Below, piece after piece: positions 1-7,071 of a DNA stretch of 36,509 nt. Where the stretch lies: positions 1 to 36,509 of the IMG/VR virus record IMGVR_UViG_3300046777_001790. One strand, written 5' to 3'. Under the pieces are notes generated by a model. It worked only from the letters and a program-made list of their open reading frames with translations, ran no database searches and was not told the origin of the DNA. Position 1 is the stretch's first letter; each line of letters opens with the position of its first letter. The stretch is from a virus. A program made the position numbers and the translations under genes.

Positions 1-1
1 A

Positions 2-91
2 ATAGATTGCGATACATGTTATGGACATGGCTACATTTTCTTTGGTGACAATGATAACTATCATGTCGAACCTTGCGAGTGTGTGTTATAG
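2..91 (+). CDS. C-terminal fragment of a Cys-rich (zinc-ribbon-like) protein
   Basis: The reading frame is open from the left edge and stops at TAG 89-91, so only the last 29 residues are present. They contain an early C-x2-C followed by Y-G-H-G and a late C-x3/4-C-x-C near the end, a spacing that resembles small zinc-binding knuckles such as those of DnaJ-type proteins. The stop overlaps a GTG that could start the next small gene (TAGTG), which suggests translational coupling. The identity of the full protein cannot be told from this fragment. Confidence 0.5.
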   Translation: MDCDTCYGHGYIFFGDNDNYHVEPCECVL

Positions 92-246
92 TGGCAGGGT
101 ATAGCGAGGAGCAACTAAGGAGAAAGGATCACCTCATGAGAGGTGGCACTCTTGCTAACTATGATCGCTCACATTATAAGCAAATAAATGATAGAATAGA
201 ATTAGGAGAAAATAACAATGATACAAGTAAAACTAACAACGACTAA
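91..246 (+). CDS. Small hypothetical protein, 51 aa, GTG start
   Basis: This frame begins at GTG 91, overlapping the upstream TAG, and ends at TAA 244-246. The peptide is charged and hydrophilic, with an RRK stretch near residue 11 and a DRSHYKQINDRIELG segment that reads like real protein. No clear Shine-Dalgarno precedes the GTG, so it would rely on coupling to the upstream stop; ATG 136 is an alternative start. It overlaps the next gene by 29 nt in another frame. No family is recognised. Confidence 0.4.
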   Translation: MAGYSEEQLRRKDHLMRGGTLANYDRSHYKQINDRIELGENNNDTSKTNND

Positions 247-439
247 CGGGGAAACTAAGACTATCCCTTTCTATAACAAGCAAGCAGTAGAAAACTTTAT
301 AGGTTTCTTTCCTGCTAAATTGCCTCTTGGTGTTGCGGTTTGTATAGACGCACCCCTTATCGGAATTCACAACGGGTGGATAGTCGGAAAAGGGCAGGCA
401 GTGGATCTCGCAACAAATACGGGTGTAGTATCTAAATAA
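218..439 (+). CDS. Hypothetical protein, 73 aa
   Basis: The start at ATG 218 is supported by the Shine-Dalgarno-like sequence TTAGGAGAAA a few bases upstream. The product is a small soluble protein without membrane segment or signal peptide. It alternates beta-prone stretches (VKLTTTNGETKTIPF, GVAVCIDAPLIGI) and has several Gly residues, suggesting a compact beta fold. It lies in a run of very small genes typical of phage accessory regions. I do not recognise a family or function. Confidence 0.7.
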   Translation: MIQVKLTTTNGETKTIPFYNKQAVENFIGFFPAKLPLGVAVCIDAPLIGIHNGWIVGKGQAVDLATNTGVVSK

Positions 440-536
440 AATAATTAGTTAGTCCAAAAACGTGCTCACTATTATTTTTAGTATTACATTTTTATTTCTC
501 GTATCATACATCTTAGCAAAAAATTCAGATTTTTGG

Positions 537-542
537 TATAAT
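537..542 (+). promoter_or_regulatory. Extended -10 promoter, leaderless transcript
   Basis: The sequence TTGGTATAAT gives a TGnTATAAT extended -10 element. The last T of the box is 6 nt from ATG 549, so transcription should begin at or next to the start codon. No convincing -35 box is seen. Confidence 0.6.
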
Positions 543-548
543 GGTTTT

Positions 549-704
549 ATGCCTTGCCTACATGTCTACCAAGAAATGGAATCAGAGATCTGTGATCTTT
601 GTGGCGGGTACACACATAAAACTGACTGGCTTTATCAGCACCAACTACATAGAGAGTGGGTTGCATCAGGTAAGGCAGAATTACAGGGATGGACCTCTAT
701 ATGA
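549..704 (+). CDS. Small zinc-finger-like protein, 51 aa, leaderless
   Basis: I place the start at ATG 549 and not at the in-frame GTG 462. The extended -10 box at 537-542 sits 6 nt before this ATG, and the region between 462 and 549 is simple AT-rich sequence that would encode an unrelated hydrophobic tail. The protein has a C-x2-C-G knuckle (CDLCGG, near residues 15-20) followed by a His/Trp-rich helix (THKTDWLYQHQLHREW) and ends GWTSI. Cys and His spacing suggests one bound zinc. The stop overlaps the next start as ATGA (701-704). The precise role is unknown. Confidence 0.6.
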   Translation: MPCLHVYQEMESEICDLCGGYTHKTDWLYQHQLHREWVASGKAELQGWTSI

Positions 705-847
705 CAGAATCAGAAAAAATTTCAGAAATTGACAATATGGGACGAGAGAAGTTCTGGGAAGACTTGGGTAGACCAGAAAACGATGGTTTGGCACTAAAAC
801 TCTTCAAGGAGGAGTGTTGCCAGAACTGTACCTGCAAGTCTGAATAG
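701..847 (+). CDS. Small acidic protein with C-terminal CC-x2-C-T-C motif, 48 aa
   Basis: ATG 701 overlaps the upstream TGA in an ATGA junction, which argues for this start over the in-frame ATG 689; a purine-rich GGGATGGA lies just upstream. The protein is acidic and helical, and its last residues hold E-C-C-Q-N-C-T-C-K, four Cys in a tight cluster. The same CC-x2-C-T-C pattern recurs in the peptide at 898-984, so the cluster is probably functional (metal binding or redox). No known family is recognised. Confidence 0.6.
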   Translation: MTESEKISEIDNMGREKFWEDLGRPENDGLALKLFKEECCQNCTCKSE

Positions 848-885
848 TGGCGGGTACAAAAATTTTCAGATTTCAATAGATAGGC

Positions 886-891
886 TATAAT
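886..891 (+). promoter_or_regulatory. -10 promoter box, leaderless transcript
   Basis: TATAAT at 886-891 is followed by 6 nt and then ATG 898, the same geometry as at many other genes in the window. The TG of the extended -10 is absent here (GGC precedes the box). Confidence 0.55.
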
Positions 892-897
892 AATTCA

Positions 898-984
898 ATG
901 ACAGAAAACACATCAACAAGTCCTGAAAAGTGCTGCGACGCATGCACATGCACTAATCCACATAGATCAACTCCAGAAGAATAA
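898..984 (+). CDS. 28-aa Cys-rich peptide with CC-x2-C-T-C motif, leaderless
   Basis: A short frame from ATG 898 to TAA 982-984. It is hydrophilic, with K-C-C-D-A-C-T-C-T-N in the middle, matching the C-terminal Cys cluster of the protein at 701-847. Two features make it more than a chance ORF: the -10 box exactly 6 nt before the start, and the motif shared with its neighbour. It may bind a metal or act as a small redox or regulatory peptide; function is unknown. Confidence 0.45.
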   Translation: MTENTSTSPEKCCDACTCTNPHRSTPEE

Positions 985-1025
985 TTGGTTTGATATTTAA
1001 GGTCTAAGATCTTAAAAACATCAAG

Positions 1026-1031
1026 TATAAT
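1026..1031 (+). promoter_or_regulatory. -10 box upstream of the peroxidase-like gene
   Basis: TATAAT at 1026-1031 would start transcription near 1038. That leaves a short leader containing the Shine-Dalgarno-like AGGGGGT before ATG 1056. No clear -35 box is visible. Confidence 0.45.
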
Positions 1032-1055
1032 TATCAGCATAGGGGGTCATCAAAT

Positions 1056-1847
1056 ATGACATTAAAATCTATATACGATATAGCATTAGACTCATCAGAG
1101 GGTACATCAGACTTTTTGGCACAGTTCAAGGGTAAGGCTACTCTAGTTGTTAATACAACAGTTGGATGCGGTAATGCAAATCAGATGGAAGTTTTACAGT
1201 GGTTGCAAGATAAGTACGGTGGAGAACACTTCCAGGTAGTTGCAATCCCAACACAAGATTATTGTGGACCAGGAGTTACACATGGTAAGTGGTCTCAAGG
1301 TATTACTTGTGGTGCTGATTCAGCAAATTACGGAAAAGATGTTTATGGTACAACATTCCAATTCTCAGAAATGGTTGCATCTATTCCACATCCAGATACA
1401 TCAATAGCATTTGGTGGAGAAAGAGGTCATAATGGTTTGGGACAACCTTACGGTGAACCACACGAACTTTATGCAACAATTAAAGAACACCAACAGGCTG
1501 CACAAGATGTAATCAAGGCAAATGGTTTAAGCCACCAAGATATTGCAAAAGACAAGTATCACTCATGGTGGTTAAATAGAGGTTTCTACGGCGGTACTGC
1601 AATGGGTGGAAACTTTGAAAAGTATCTTGTTGACAAAGATGGATATGTAGACAAGCACTATACATGCACAATTCTTAACTGGGACTCTGAAAAGGGCGTT
1701 AAGGAAGCAGCAGAAAAAGAAGGCAAGATAATCGATATTGGTTTGGGACGCTCTAAGAAGATCTTCGAAGAAGAGTGGACAGTAGTTTGCCAGAATATCG
1801 AAGAATTAATTGCTGGTCGTAAGTCAATAATTAATCCTAAAAACTAA
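1056..1847 (+). CDS. Glutathione-peroxidase-like thioredoxin-fold protein, 263 aa
   Basis: The N-terminal third reads like a glutathione peroxidase: FKGKATLVVNTTVGCG places a peroxidatic-type Cys at residue 38 after a beta strand. It is followed by a helix (NQMEVLQWLQDKYG), then FQVVAIPTQDYC where GPx enzymes have the FPCNQF region. Later, GNFEKYLVDKDGYV matches the GPx WNFxKFLVDRDG segment, but the Trp of the catalytic tetrad is Gly. The protein is longer than typical GPx (about 160-180 aa), with an insertion in the middle and an extra C-terminal stretch. A role in peroxide detoxification or thiol redox control in the infected cell is inferred. The gene has its own -10 box and Shine-Dalgarno and ends in a terminator. 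Confidence 0.7.
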   Translation: MTLKSIYDIALDSSEGTSDFLAQFKGKATLVVNTTVGCGNANQMEVLQWLQDKYGGEHFQVVAIPTQDYCGPGVTHGKWSQGITCGADSANYGKDVYGTTFQFSEMVASIPHPDTSIAFGGERGHNGLGQPYGEPHELYATIKEHQQAAQDVIKANGLSHQDIAKDKYHSWWLNRGFYGGTAMGGNFEKYLVDKDGYVDKHYTCTILNWDSEKGVKEAAEKEGKIIDIGLGRSKKIFEEEWTVVCQNIEELIAGRKSIINPKN

Positions 1848-1853
1848 ATAAAT

Positions 1854-1907
1854 ATACTCCAGTAGTACTAGACTTTAAATCTAATATTGCTGGAGTATTT
1901 TTTTATT
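1854..1907 (+). terminator. Intrinsic terminator between convergent genes
   Basis: The arms ATACTCCAG (1854-1862) and CTGGAGTAT (1890-1898) form a perfect 9-bp stem, followed by a T-rich run (TTTTTTATTTT). It ends the peroxidase-like transcript. It lies against the end of the convergent minus-strand gene, so it may serve both directions, though the opposite side is less T-rich. Confidence 0.8.
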
Positions 1908-2145
1908 TTGAGTGTTCAGTACCACAACTACCAGGTACTTCATACATTGTGGTTTTGCTAGTTTCTTGTAAATCAAAATTTCTTTTATCTAAAACCATAT
2001 CTAACGTATTTTCAGCATCAGCATATGTTTCTGAAAACACAGATATGAGAATATTAGGAGAATGGTGTGAATGATCTACACCAGTGTTGGCAAGTTGCCA
2101 TTCACGCCATCTACCTACATTTAGTTTAAAGTTAAACTTAGGCAA
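1903..2145 (-). CDS. Hypothetical protein, 80 aa
   Basis: Last gene of a four-gene minus-strand run; its start overlaps the end of the gene at 2138-2323 by a few bases, indicating coupled translation. The protein begins with a beta-prone stretch (FNFKLNVGRWREW) and has a His-rich DHSHH patch near residue 24, then a helix (YADAENTLDMVLDKRNF). There is no signal peptide or membrane segment. I do not recognise a family. Confidence 0.6.
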   Translation of the reverse strand: MPKFNFKLNVGRWREWQLANTGVDHSHHSPNILISVFSETYADAENTLDMVLDKRNFDLQETSKTTMYEVPGSCGTEHSK

Positions 2146-2323
2146 TTGCGCCTGCAGCCTTTAACTTATCGTACACATTACCCATGATGAATCCAAGGCT
2201 TGGCTGAGACTGTGCAATTTGAGCATCTGCATCTGCATCACTCAAACCAGCCTTCTTGCATAACTCTCTGTTATCAGCGTTAATGCTTTCCATCATAATG
2301 TTTAGTGCTTCTTCCTTATTCAT
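2138..2323 (-). CDS. Hypothetical small helical protein, 61 aa
   Basis: A compact, mostly helical protein on the minus strand with start MNKEEALNIMMESINADN. It lies 3 nt after the zinc-ribbon gene (2327-2530) and overlaps the downstream gene. The sequence is acidic, with repeated Ala/Asp (SDADADAQIAQ). Nothing in it points to an enzymatic function; tight packing suggests expression as part of one transcript with its neighbours. Confidence 0.6.
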   Translation of the reverse strand: MNKEEALNIMMESINADNRELCKKAGLSDADADAQIAQSQPSLGFIMGNVYDKLKAAGAIA

Positions 2324-2326
2324 ATT

Positions 2327-2530
2327 TCACCACTTTCCTATAGGACATGTTGCTAGTTTTAAAGTTGTCTTAAGTTTCATAAAACAACCACATTTCTTGC
2401 ATTTTACCAATCTCTTATTAAAAAATTGGCAGGTATTGCAAATTTCAAGGCGGGATTCAATTAAATCTCTATCACTTCTTGGCTGAGAAGGATCAAACAA
2501 ATCAGAGAACTTAACATCATCACTCACCAT
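2327..2530 (-). CDS. Zinc-ribbon protein (CKKCGCFM...CPIGKW family), 67 aa
   Basis: The C-terminal half carries two Cys pairs and a final motif: C-x2-C (ICNTC), then CKKCGCFM, then ATCPIGKW at the very end. A second member is encoded at 11524-11763, with nearly the same C-terminal 25 residues. The pattern resembles the small DUF6171-type zinc-ribbon proteins common in phages (my recollection, not searched). A structural zinc site is likely; function is unknown. Its ATG overlaps the stop of the upstream gene (2524-3291). Confidence 0.75.
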   Translation of the reverse strand: MVSDDVKFSDLFDPSQPRSDRDLIESRLEICNTCQFFNKRLVKCKKCGCFMKLKTTLKLATCPIGKW

Positions 2531-3291
2531 TCCATTCTATCATAATACGTAACAGAGTACTCTCCACCAAATATCTCAGCATATGAGAAAATATCACACA
2601 TATACTTCTTAGTAGTGGTCAAACCAACTTTATCGGTTTGGTACTTATATCCCCTATTGAGAATATCATGGGATAGCCCCTCTTGGACAAATGCCTCATT
2701 AAGGGTTTGTATATACCGTTCCTTGCCATATCTCTTGGACGTAAAGGATTGGTTTGGATATTTGATTCGTATACCGTCGTCGATTTGTCTGGCATACTCG
2801 GTTTCATAAATAACATACTCGACTGCAGGACAATTCATCCTATCAGACCATGTTCGCATGTTATCGCTGTAATTATCCATATTGCGTAGTGTAGAGTCAG
2901 CGTAGGCCATGCGTATTATCTCTGTCGCCGATGTTTGTATTCCTGTTGCGAACGCAATTAAATATGCGGTTGCGAATGGAAACTTGTCGCTGTACTTAGT
3001 TATGCCGAAATGAATATTGGGGTTAAAACTTTTCGACGACATATTATCATTTGCCAAACGCATGTGATTGCCAATCGAAACATAATCTGGGTGATTTATA
3101 TCGCAATCAACAAACAAACAATCTCTGGGGCTAATACCGTCCGAAAGACAAAGAATGTTTTTGTCATACGTGCCGACGACTTTAGAACCGTTATAGCGAT
3201 TTAGTAACTGCGCCGAAACGAAACCATCCATATCGGGGGAGATTATTAAATTTGTAGAGTACTCCAGTGTGCGTAGTATCTCAGTTTTCAT
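2524..3291 (-). CDS. Possible DHH-superfamily phosphoesterase-like protein, 255 aa
   Basis: The N-terminus has a hydrophobic strand leading to SPDMDGFVSAQLL (D20, D22), which resembles motif I of DHH/RecJ-type phosphoesterases (DxDG followed by a helix). FVDCDI near residues 60-65 could be the second Asp motif, and GNH at 74-76 occupies the place where DHH would be expected. The match is partial because canonical DHH is absent, so catalysis is uncertain. The start is supported by AGGGGAA on the minus strand, about 10 nt upstream. It is the first gene of the minus-strand group and diverges from the gene at 3325. Alternatively it is a phage-specific protein of unknown fold. Confidence 0.55.
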   Translation of the reverse strand: MKTEILRTLEYSTNLIISPDMDGFVSAQLLNRYNGSKVVGTYDKNILCLSDGISPRDCLFVDCDINHPDYVSIGNHMRLANDNMSSKSFNPNIHFGITKYSDKFPFATAYLIAFATGIQTSATEIIRMAYADSTLRNMDNYSDNMRTWSDRMNCPAVEYVIYETEYARQIDDGIRIKYPNQSFTSKRYGKERYIQTLNEAFVQEGLSHDILNRGYKYQTDKVGLTTTKKYMCDIFSYAEIFGGEYSVTYYDRMEW

Positions 3292-3308
3292 TTTTATAAA
3301 ATTCCCCT

Positions 3309-3314
3309 TATAAT
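3309..3314 (+). promoter_or_regulatory. -10 box upstream of the holin-like gene
   Basis: TATAAT at 3309-3314 lies 10 nt before ATG 3325, so the transcript would have a leader of a few bases at most. No ribosome-binding sequence fits between. It lies in the 33-nt gap between divergent genes. Confidence 0.45.
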
Positions 3315-3324
3315 ATGTTTTATC

Positions 3325-3579
3325 ATGTCAATTGAATCTTGGGCAGCGCTAATTGTTTCAATATGTACCATTGTAGCATTTGCTGCAGGAAGTATCAAGT
3401 GGATGGTAAAACATTATTTAGATGAACTTAAGCCCAATTCAGGATCTTCAATAAAAGATCAAATTACACGTTTAGAACAAACATCAAAAATTGCTGAAGA
3501 GGATAGAAAAGAACTTCACAGAAAAATAGATAGAATGTTTGATGTTTTGCTAGATCATATATCTAAAACCACTAAGTAA
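3325..3579 (+). CDS. Small membrane protein with coiled coil, holin-like, 84 aa
   Basis: Residues 6-27 form one hydrophobic membrane segment (AALIVSICTIVAFAAGSIKW). The rest is a charged heptad-like helix, with D-Q-I-T-R-L-E-Q-T around residues 45-52 and a basic/acidic C-terminus. One membrane helix followed by a cytoplasmic coiled coil is a frequent layout for actinophage holins and for other small phage membrane proteins. It precedes the tail-fibre array. The lytic enzyme is far away at 11805-12365 on the other strand, so a lysis role is only a suggestion. Confidence 0.6.
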   Translation: MSIESWAALIVSICTIVAFAAGSIKWMVKHYLDELKPNSGSSIKDQITRLEQTSKIAEEDRKELHRKIDRMFDVLLDHISKTTK

Positions 3580-3607
3580 TATATAAGAGTTTATCTTTTA
3601 GGGAAAG

Positions 3608-3621
3608 CCCCCCCTCCCCCC
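3608..3621. repeat. Near-homopolymeric C tract in a 271-bp gene-free gap
   Basis: Seven C, one T, then six C form a strongly biased tract in otherwise AT-rich DNA, and a shorter AAAGCCCCCT echo occurs near 3675. The gap 3580-3850 has no supportable ORF. Besides this tract it holds a promoter and hairpin (3766-3823) and the promoter of the first fibre gene. Confidence 0.6.
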
Positions 3622-3765
3622 ATAGATTTTTTGTTACATCTAATGGTGGAAGTAAGATAGCATCTCTCAGTGCAAAGCCCCCTACAAACCCTATAAACAC
3701 TATACCATAAACTTTGTTCTGCTGCAATTAATATAAAATACTAATGTCCGTTTTGCACTATATGA

Positions 3766-3771
3766 TATAAT
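3766..3771 (+). promoter_or_regulatory. Extended -10 promoter in front of a hairpin
   Basis: TGATATAAT is an extended -10 element; transcription should begin near 3778. The ATG at 3776 reaches a stop after four codons, so this promoter does not serve an ORF at its start, unlike the leaderless ones nearby. Confidence 0.5.
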
Positions 3772-3778
3772 TTTAATG

Positions 3779-3823
3779 CTTACCCCCTGATCTGTCTCTC
3801 ATACCCACCGATCTTGGGGTAAG
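3779..3823 (+). ncRNA. Candidate small structured RNA or leader hairpin
   Basis: The arms CTTACCCC (3779-3786) and GGGGTAAG (3816-3823) are perfectly complementary. Inside them two GATC tetranucleotides (3789-3792 and 3810-3813) can extend the stem across a 2x2 internal loop, leaving a 17-nt loop. The hairpin begins within a base or two of the start predicted from the 3766-3771 promoter. The run TCTATTTTC follows, a poor terminator tail. It could be a short RNA, a 5' stem of a leader, or a terminator of upstream transcription. Confidence 0.4.
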
Positions 3824-3836
3824 TCTATTTTCATGG

Positions 3837-3842
3837 TATAAT
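3837..3842 (+). promoter_or_regulatory. Extended -10 promoter of the first fibre operon
   Basis: ATGGTATAAT gives TGnTATAAT, ending 8 nt before ATG 3851; a TTGGGG sits at -35 distance (17-nt spacer). The transcript is expected to be leaderless or nearly so. Confidence 0.6.
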
Positions 3843-3850
3843 TCAGTATT

Positions 3851-4234
3851 ATGGTAAATTCTTGTGGTCCAGAAATTTTTGGTGCTGATCCAGCAAATAT
3901 AAAGTGGAATGTGGTTAGAGGTGATACCGCAACACTAAAGGTAGAGTTTTGGGAAAATGATGAAGTAACTGCATATGATACTTCTAATTGGGAATATAAG
4001 TCAAGCACATACGATTCTATTGGCGATGTTATTGATTCGCTTGAAGTTACACCTGGAACTGGGTATGTGGAAATTACTGCAACACCAGAAATAACATCAC
4101 TGTGGGGAAATGGTTGGAGCGGAACAGTTGCTGAATTATCTTTTGATTTACAAGTAACTATTGACGATGTTGTTTGGACTCCAGTTATAGGTACAATTTC
4201 TGTTATTGCTGATATAACTAGAGGTAGTTTGTAA
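3851..4234 (+). CDS. Small beta-sandwich tail protein of the 'GDT' type, 127 aa
   Basis: The protein carries [18 protein letters not shown] near its N-terminus and ends with a strand like [13 protein letters not shown]. This layout (WxVxRGDT...F.V...G.i.V..DvT) recurs in the proteins at 13006-13410 and, less closely, 7072-7491. It resembles the N-terminal Ig-like domain of phage baseplate upper proteins (BppU_N type), which connects receptor-binding fibres to the virion. Its TAA overlaps the ATG of the collagen-like fibre gene (TAATG), so the two are made together, consistent with an adaptor and its fibre. Confidence 0.7.
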   Translation: MVNSCGPEIFGADPANIKWNVVRGDTATLKVEFWENDEVTAYDTSNWEYKSSTYDSIGDVIDSLEVTPGTGYVEITATPEITSLWGNGWSGTVAELSFDLQVTIDDVVWTPVIGTISVIADITRGSL

Positions 4235-6324
4235 TGGCTGTAGTTAAGATTGTTACAGTTCCTTTTAGTACCCCCGCTATAAAATTTGTTGCTGGTATTC
4301 CAGGTTCTGCTATGGGACCAGAAGGTCCTCAAGGTCCAGCAGGACCAAAAGGTGATAGTGGAGAACAAGGTCCTCAAGGTATTCAAGGAGAAACTGGTCC
4401 TCAAGGTTTAACTGGTGCAACAGGTGCAACTGGACCAAAGGGTGATAAGGGCGATACAGGTTTAACTGGCCCACAAGGAATTCAAGGAGTACAGGGTTTA
4501 AAAGGTGACACTGGAGAACAGGGTTTACAGGGTATTCAGGGTGAACAAGGAATACAGGGAGAACAAGGACCAAAAGGTGATACTGGTGAACAAGGTTTGC
4601 CAGGCGAACAAGGAATTCAAGGTGAACAAGGGCAACAGGGAGAACAGGGTATTCAGGGTCCCAAGGGTGACACTGGAGAACAGGGTCCACAAGGAATTCA
4701 AGGAATTCAGGGTGAGCAAGGTATTCAGGGCGAACAAGGTCCCGTAGGACCGCAAGGTACATCAATAACTTTAAAGGGTAGCGTTAATACGATTATAGAG
4801 TTGCCAGAATTAGGAAATAGCGTTGGAGACTCATACATAGATCAAGGAACTGGAAATCTTTTTGTTTGGGATGGAACATCTTGGTTTGATGCAGGACAAA
4901 TTGTTGGACCACAAGGACCACAAGGAGTTCAGGGTGAACAAGGTTTACAAGGAATACAAGGCGAACAAGGACCTAAAGGTGATCAAGGCGATCAAGGAAT
5001 TCAAGGTGAACAGGGAATCCAAGGTGAACAGGGCATTCAAGGTTTGCAAGGTATTCAAGGAGAAAAAGGTGATCCAGGAGATCAAGGACCTCAAGGAATC
5101 CAAGGCGAACAAGGTATTCAAGGCTTACAAGGTGAAAAGGGCGATACTGGAGATCAAGGACCGCAGGGTATCCAAGGAGAACAAGGATTACCAGGAAATG
5201 ATGGAGCAGATGCTCTTTGGAATTTCCTTGGAGCATATAATTTAGGAGCATCTTATGCAATTGGAGATGTTGTAACATATGAAGGACAAACTTGGTATCG
5301 CATTAATGCAAATGGTGGAAATGTTGGAGACACCCCATACGAAGGAACATTCTGGACTTTAATTGCACAAAAAGGTGAACAAGGACCTCAAGGTTTGCCA
5401 GGTACTGGATCAACATCTGCATCTATTTTGCAACATCAAGTTAAAGCAGGAGAAGCGCTAACTAAAGGTCAAGCAGTTTATGTAAGTTCATCCGATGGAA
5501 CAAACATGATTGTTACAAAAGCATCTAATGCATCTGAAACAACATCTTCAAAAACAATGGGATTGGTTACAACATCTCTTGCATATAATGATTTTGGTAT
5601 CGTTATTACAGAAGGTTTGCTTGCAGGATTAGACACTTCTACTGCTACCGCTGGAGATCCAGTTTGGCTTGGTACAAATGGTAACTTAATTTATGGTTTA
5701 GCAAATAAACCATCTGCTCCACAACATTTAGTATTTATTGGTATTGTAACAAGAGTTCAACAAAATAATGGTGAAATATTTGTTAAGGTACAAAATGGTT
5801 TTGAATTACAAGAATTACATAATGTATTATTAGAGAATAATGGTTCTATTACTGATAATGAAATTCTTGCTTACGATACCGCTTCGGGTTTGTGGATAAA
5901 TCAAACTAAATCAGAGGCTGGTTTTGCAACAGTAGCAACAAGTGGATCTTATAATGATCTTACAAATAAACCAATACTTGCAACAGCAGCAACATCTGGA
6001 TCTTATACAGATTTAACTAATAAACCAACTATTCCAACAAATCTTGATTCATTAACAGATGTTACTATTTCTGGAACACCAACAAATTCACAATTATTAG
6101 TTTATGACGCTGCTACAAGTCAATGGAAAAACCAAGACCCTATTGTTGCATCTGGTTTGGCATATAAGGCTGGCTTCCCAGCATCAAAAACATCAACTGG
6201 TGCATTAGGACAAATTTGTATTGACGGAACAAACGGAACTATGTATATCTGTACAGCAACAAATACCTGGCAAAAAATTTCCCTTAACTCTGCTAACTTT
6301 ACTAATGCTGGCGGATTTGCTTAA
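4234..6324 (+). CDS. Collagen-like tail fibre protein, 696 aa
   Basis: Two long Gly-X-Y blocks occupy residues about 28-175 and 225-324, with a short third one near 381-390; they should fold as collagen triple helices in a trimeric fibre. Pro is mostly at X (GPQ, GPK), with only a few Y-position Pro (GLPG, GDPG, GIPG). Lys at Y recurs about nine times (GPKGD, GEKGD). The blocks are split by a small domain (about 176-224, ending [10 protein letters not shown]) and a Trp/Tyr-rich CBM5/12-like segment (about 329-377, [15 protein letters not shown]). The C-terminal 300 residues are a fibre head with [10 protein letters not shown] repeats and a domain shared with the protein at 12473. Synonymous codons vary between repeats. 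It likely binds the host surface. Confidence 0.9.
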   Translation: MAVVKIVTVPFSTPAIKFVAGIPGSAMGPEGPQGPAGPKGDSGEQGPQGIQGETGPQGLTGATGATGPKGDKGDTGLTGPQGIQGVQGLKGDTGEQGLQGIQGEQGIQGEQGPKGDTGEQGLPGEQGIQGEQGQQGEQGIQGPKGDTGEQGPQGIQGIQGEQGIQGEQGPVGPQGTSITLKGSVNTIIELPELGNSVGDSYIDQGTGNLFVWDGTSWFDAGQIVGPQGPQGVQGEQGLQGIQGEQGPKGDQGDQGIQGEQGIQGEQGIQGLQGIQGEKGDPGDQGPQGIQGEQGIQGLQGEKGDTGDQGPQGIQGEQGLPGNDGADALWNFLGAYNLGASYAIGDVVTYEGQTWYRINANGGNVGDTPYEGTFWTLIAQKGEQGPQGLPGTGSTSASILQHQVKAGEALTKGQAVYVSSSDGTNMIVTKASNASETTSSKTMGLVTTSLAYNDFGIVITEGLLAGLDTSTATAGDPVWLGTNGNLIYGLANKPSAPQHLVFIGIVTRVQQNNGEIFVKVQNGFELQELHNVLLENNGSITDNEILAYDTASGLWINQTKSEAGFATVATSGSYNDLTNKPILATAATSGSYTDLTNKPTIPTNLDSLTDVTISGTPTNSQLLVYDAATSQWKNQDPIVASGLAYKAGFPASKTSTGALGQICIDGTNGTMYICTATNTWQKISLNSANFTNAGGFA

Positions 6325-6332
6325 TATAATGA

Positions 6333-6338
6333 GATAAT
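6333..6338 (+). promoter_or_regulatory. -10 box, leaderless transcript
   Basis: GATAAT ends 6 nt before ATG 6345, matching the leaderless geometry seen elsewhere; a second TATAAT lies at 6325-6330. Confidence 0.5.
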
Positions 6339-6344
6339 ACAGCC

Positions 6345-7064
6345 ATGGCCGTTTCTAAATCCATGGACTTTCCATCAAGCAAAAAATCAAGTTATGCTGC
6401 ACAGGTTGTAGAAACTCAAAATACTAATACTGAGGTTTTAGTTAATTATGTTCCAGTACCTGGTCCAGTTGGACCTCAAGGATTACAGGGTGTGCCTGGA
6501 CCTCAGGGACCAGCAGGAAAAGACGGCAGCCAGGGTCCTAGGGGTGAAAAGGGGTCATCTGGCAAAGATGGACTAAGTTCTCTTTCTTCTTCTGGACAGC
6601 AAGCAGGTTGGGGAGCATATTTTAATAAAAATAGACAAGACATAAGATTAGGTGTAAACCAAGGTGATGATGGGTGGGTTAGCGTTTGGGTAGATTCTAA
6701 GGGTAGTAATACAAATGAAAAATATCTACCACAAGGGTGTACCAGTCTATGGAATGAACATCAGAGAATGCTTAATTTTCACGGGTTAAAAGTAGGCTCT
6801 CAAGTGTTTGTAACCTATAACTTTGAACTTACTACTTATAGTAATAATACAGAGGTTTGGATTAGGACATTTTTTCCTAAATCTACCACCGAAATTTCTC
6901 AGTTTGTAGCCTCATTAAAATATCAGTATGTTTATAATATGTATGTTACGCAGCACTTTTTTATAGAGGATGAATCTATGTGGGCATCTGGAGCATTGCC
7001 ACAAATTAGAACTGATTATGACTCATCCGTATTAATGAATTCAATATACGTCAGCGTGGTATAA
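6345..7064 (+). CDS. Short collagen-like adhesin with globular C-terminal head, 239 aa
   Basis: Residues about 40-78 are Gly-X-Y triplets (GPQGLQGVPG, GPRGEKG) after a 39-residue N-terminus that probably attaches to the virion. The rest is a beta-rich head (about 85-239) without Gly repeats, laid out like trimeric collagen-stalk proteins with a jelly-roll head (C1q-like arrangement, by analogy only). It ends NSIYVSVV, similar to the LHISVV end of the protein at 7493-8065. A -10 box 6 nt before ATG implies a leaderless mRNA. A receptor-binding role is likely but the ligand is unknown. Confidence 0.8.
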   Translation: MAVSKSMDFPSSKKSSYAAQVVETQNTNTEVLVNYVPVPGPVGPQGLQGVPGPQGPAGKDGSQGPRGEKGSSGKDGLSSLSSSGQQAGWGAYFNKNRQDIRLGVNQGDDGWVSVWVDSKGSNTNEKYLPQGCTSLWNEHQRMLNFHGLKVGSQVFVTYNFELTTYSNNTEVWIRTFFPKSTTEISQFVASLKYQYVYNMYVTQHFFIEDESMWASGALPQIRTDYDSSVLMNSIYVSVV

Positions 7065-7065
7065 T
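7060..7065 (+). promoter_or_regulatory. Extended -10 promoter, leaderless transcript
   Basis: GTGGTATAAT, extended -10, ending exactly 6 nt before ATG 7072. The box overlaps the stop codon of the preceding gene. Confidence 0.65.
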
Positions 7066-7071
7066 AAAACC

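Noticed and set aside
462-548. N-terminal extension of the small zinc-finger gene from GTG 462
   Set aside because: It would add an AT-rich hydrophobic tail, has no ribosome-binding site, and a -10 box 6 nt before ATG 549 points to the internal start.
996-1016. Inverted repeat TTTAAG/CTTAAA as a terminator after the 28-aa peptide
   Set aside because: The stem is only 6 bp, AT-rich, and lacks a following T-run; chance is likely in this sequence.
4310-5278. Long open frames on both strands inside the collagen-like gene
   Set aside because: They are shadows of the 9-nt periodic Gly-X-Y coding repeat; composition is odd (Leu/His or Lys/Asn rich) and no start signals exist.
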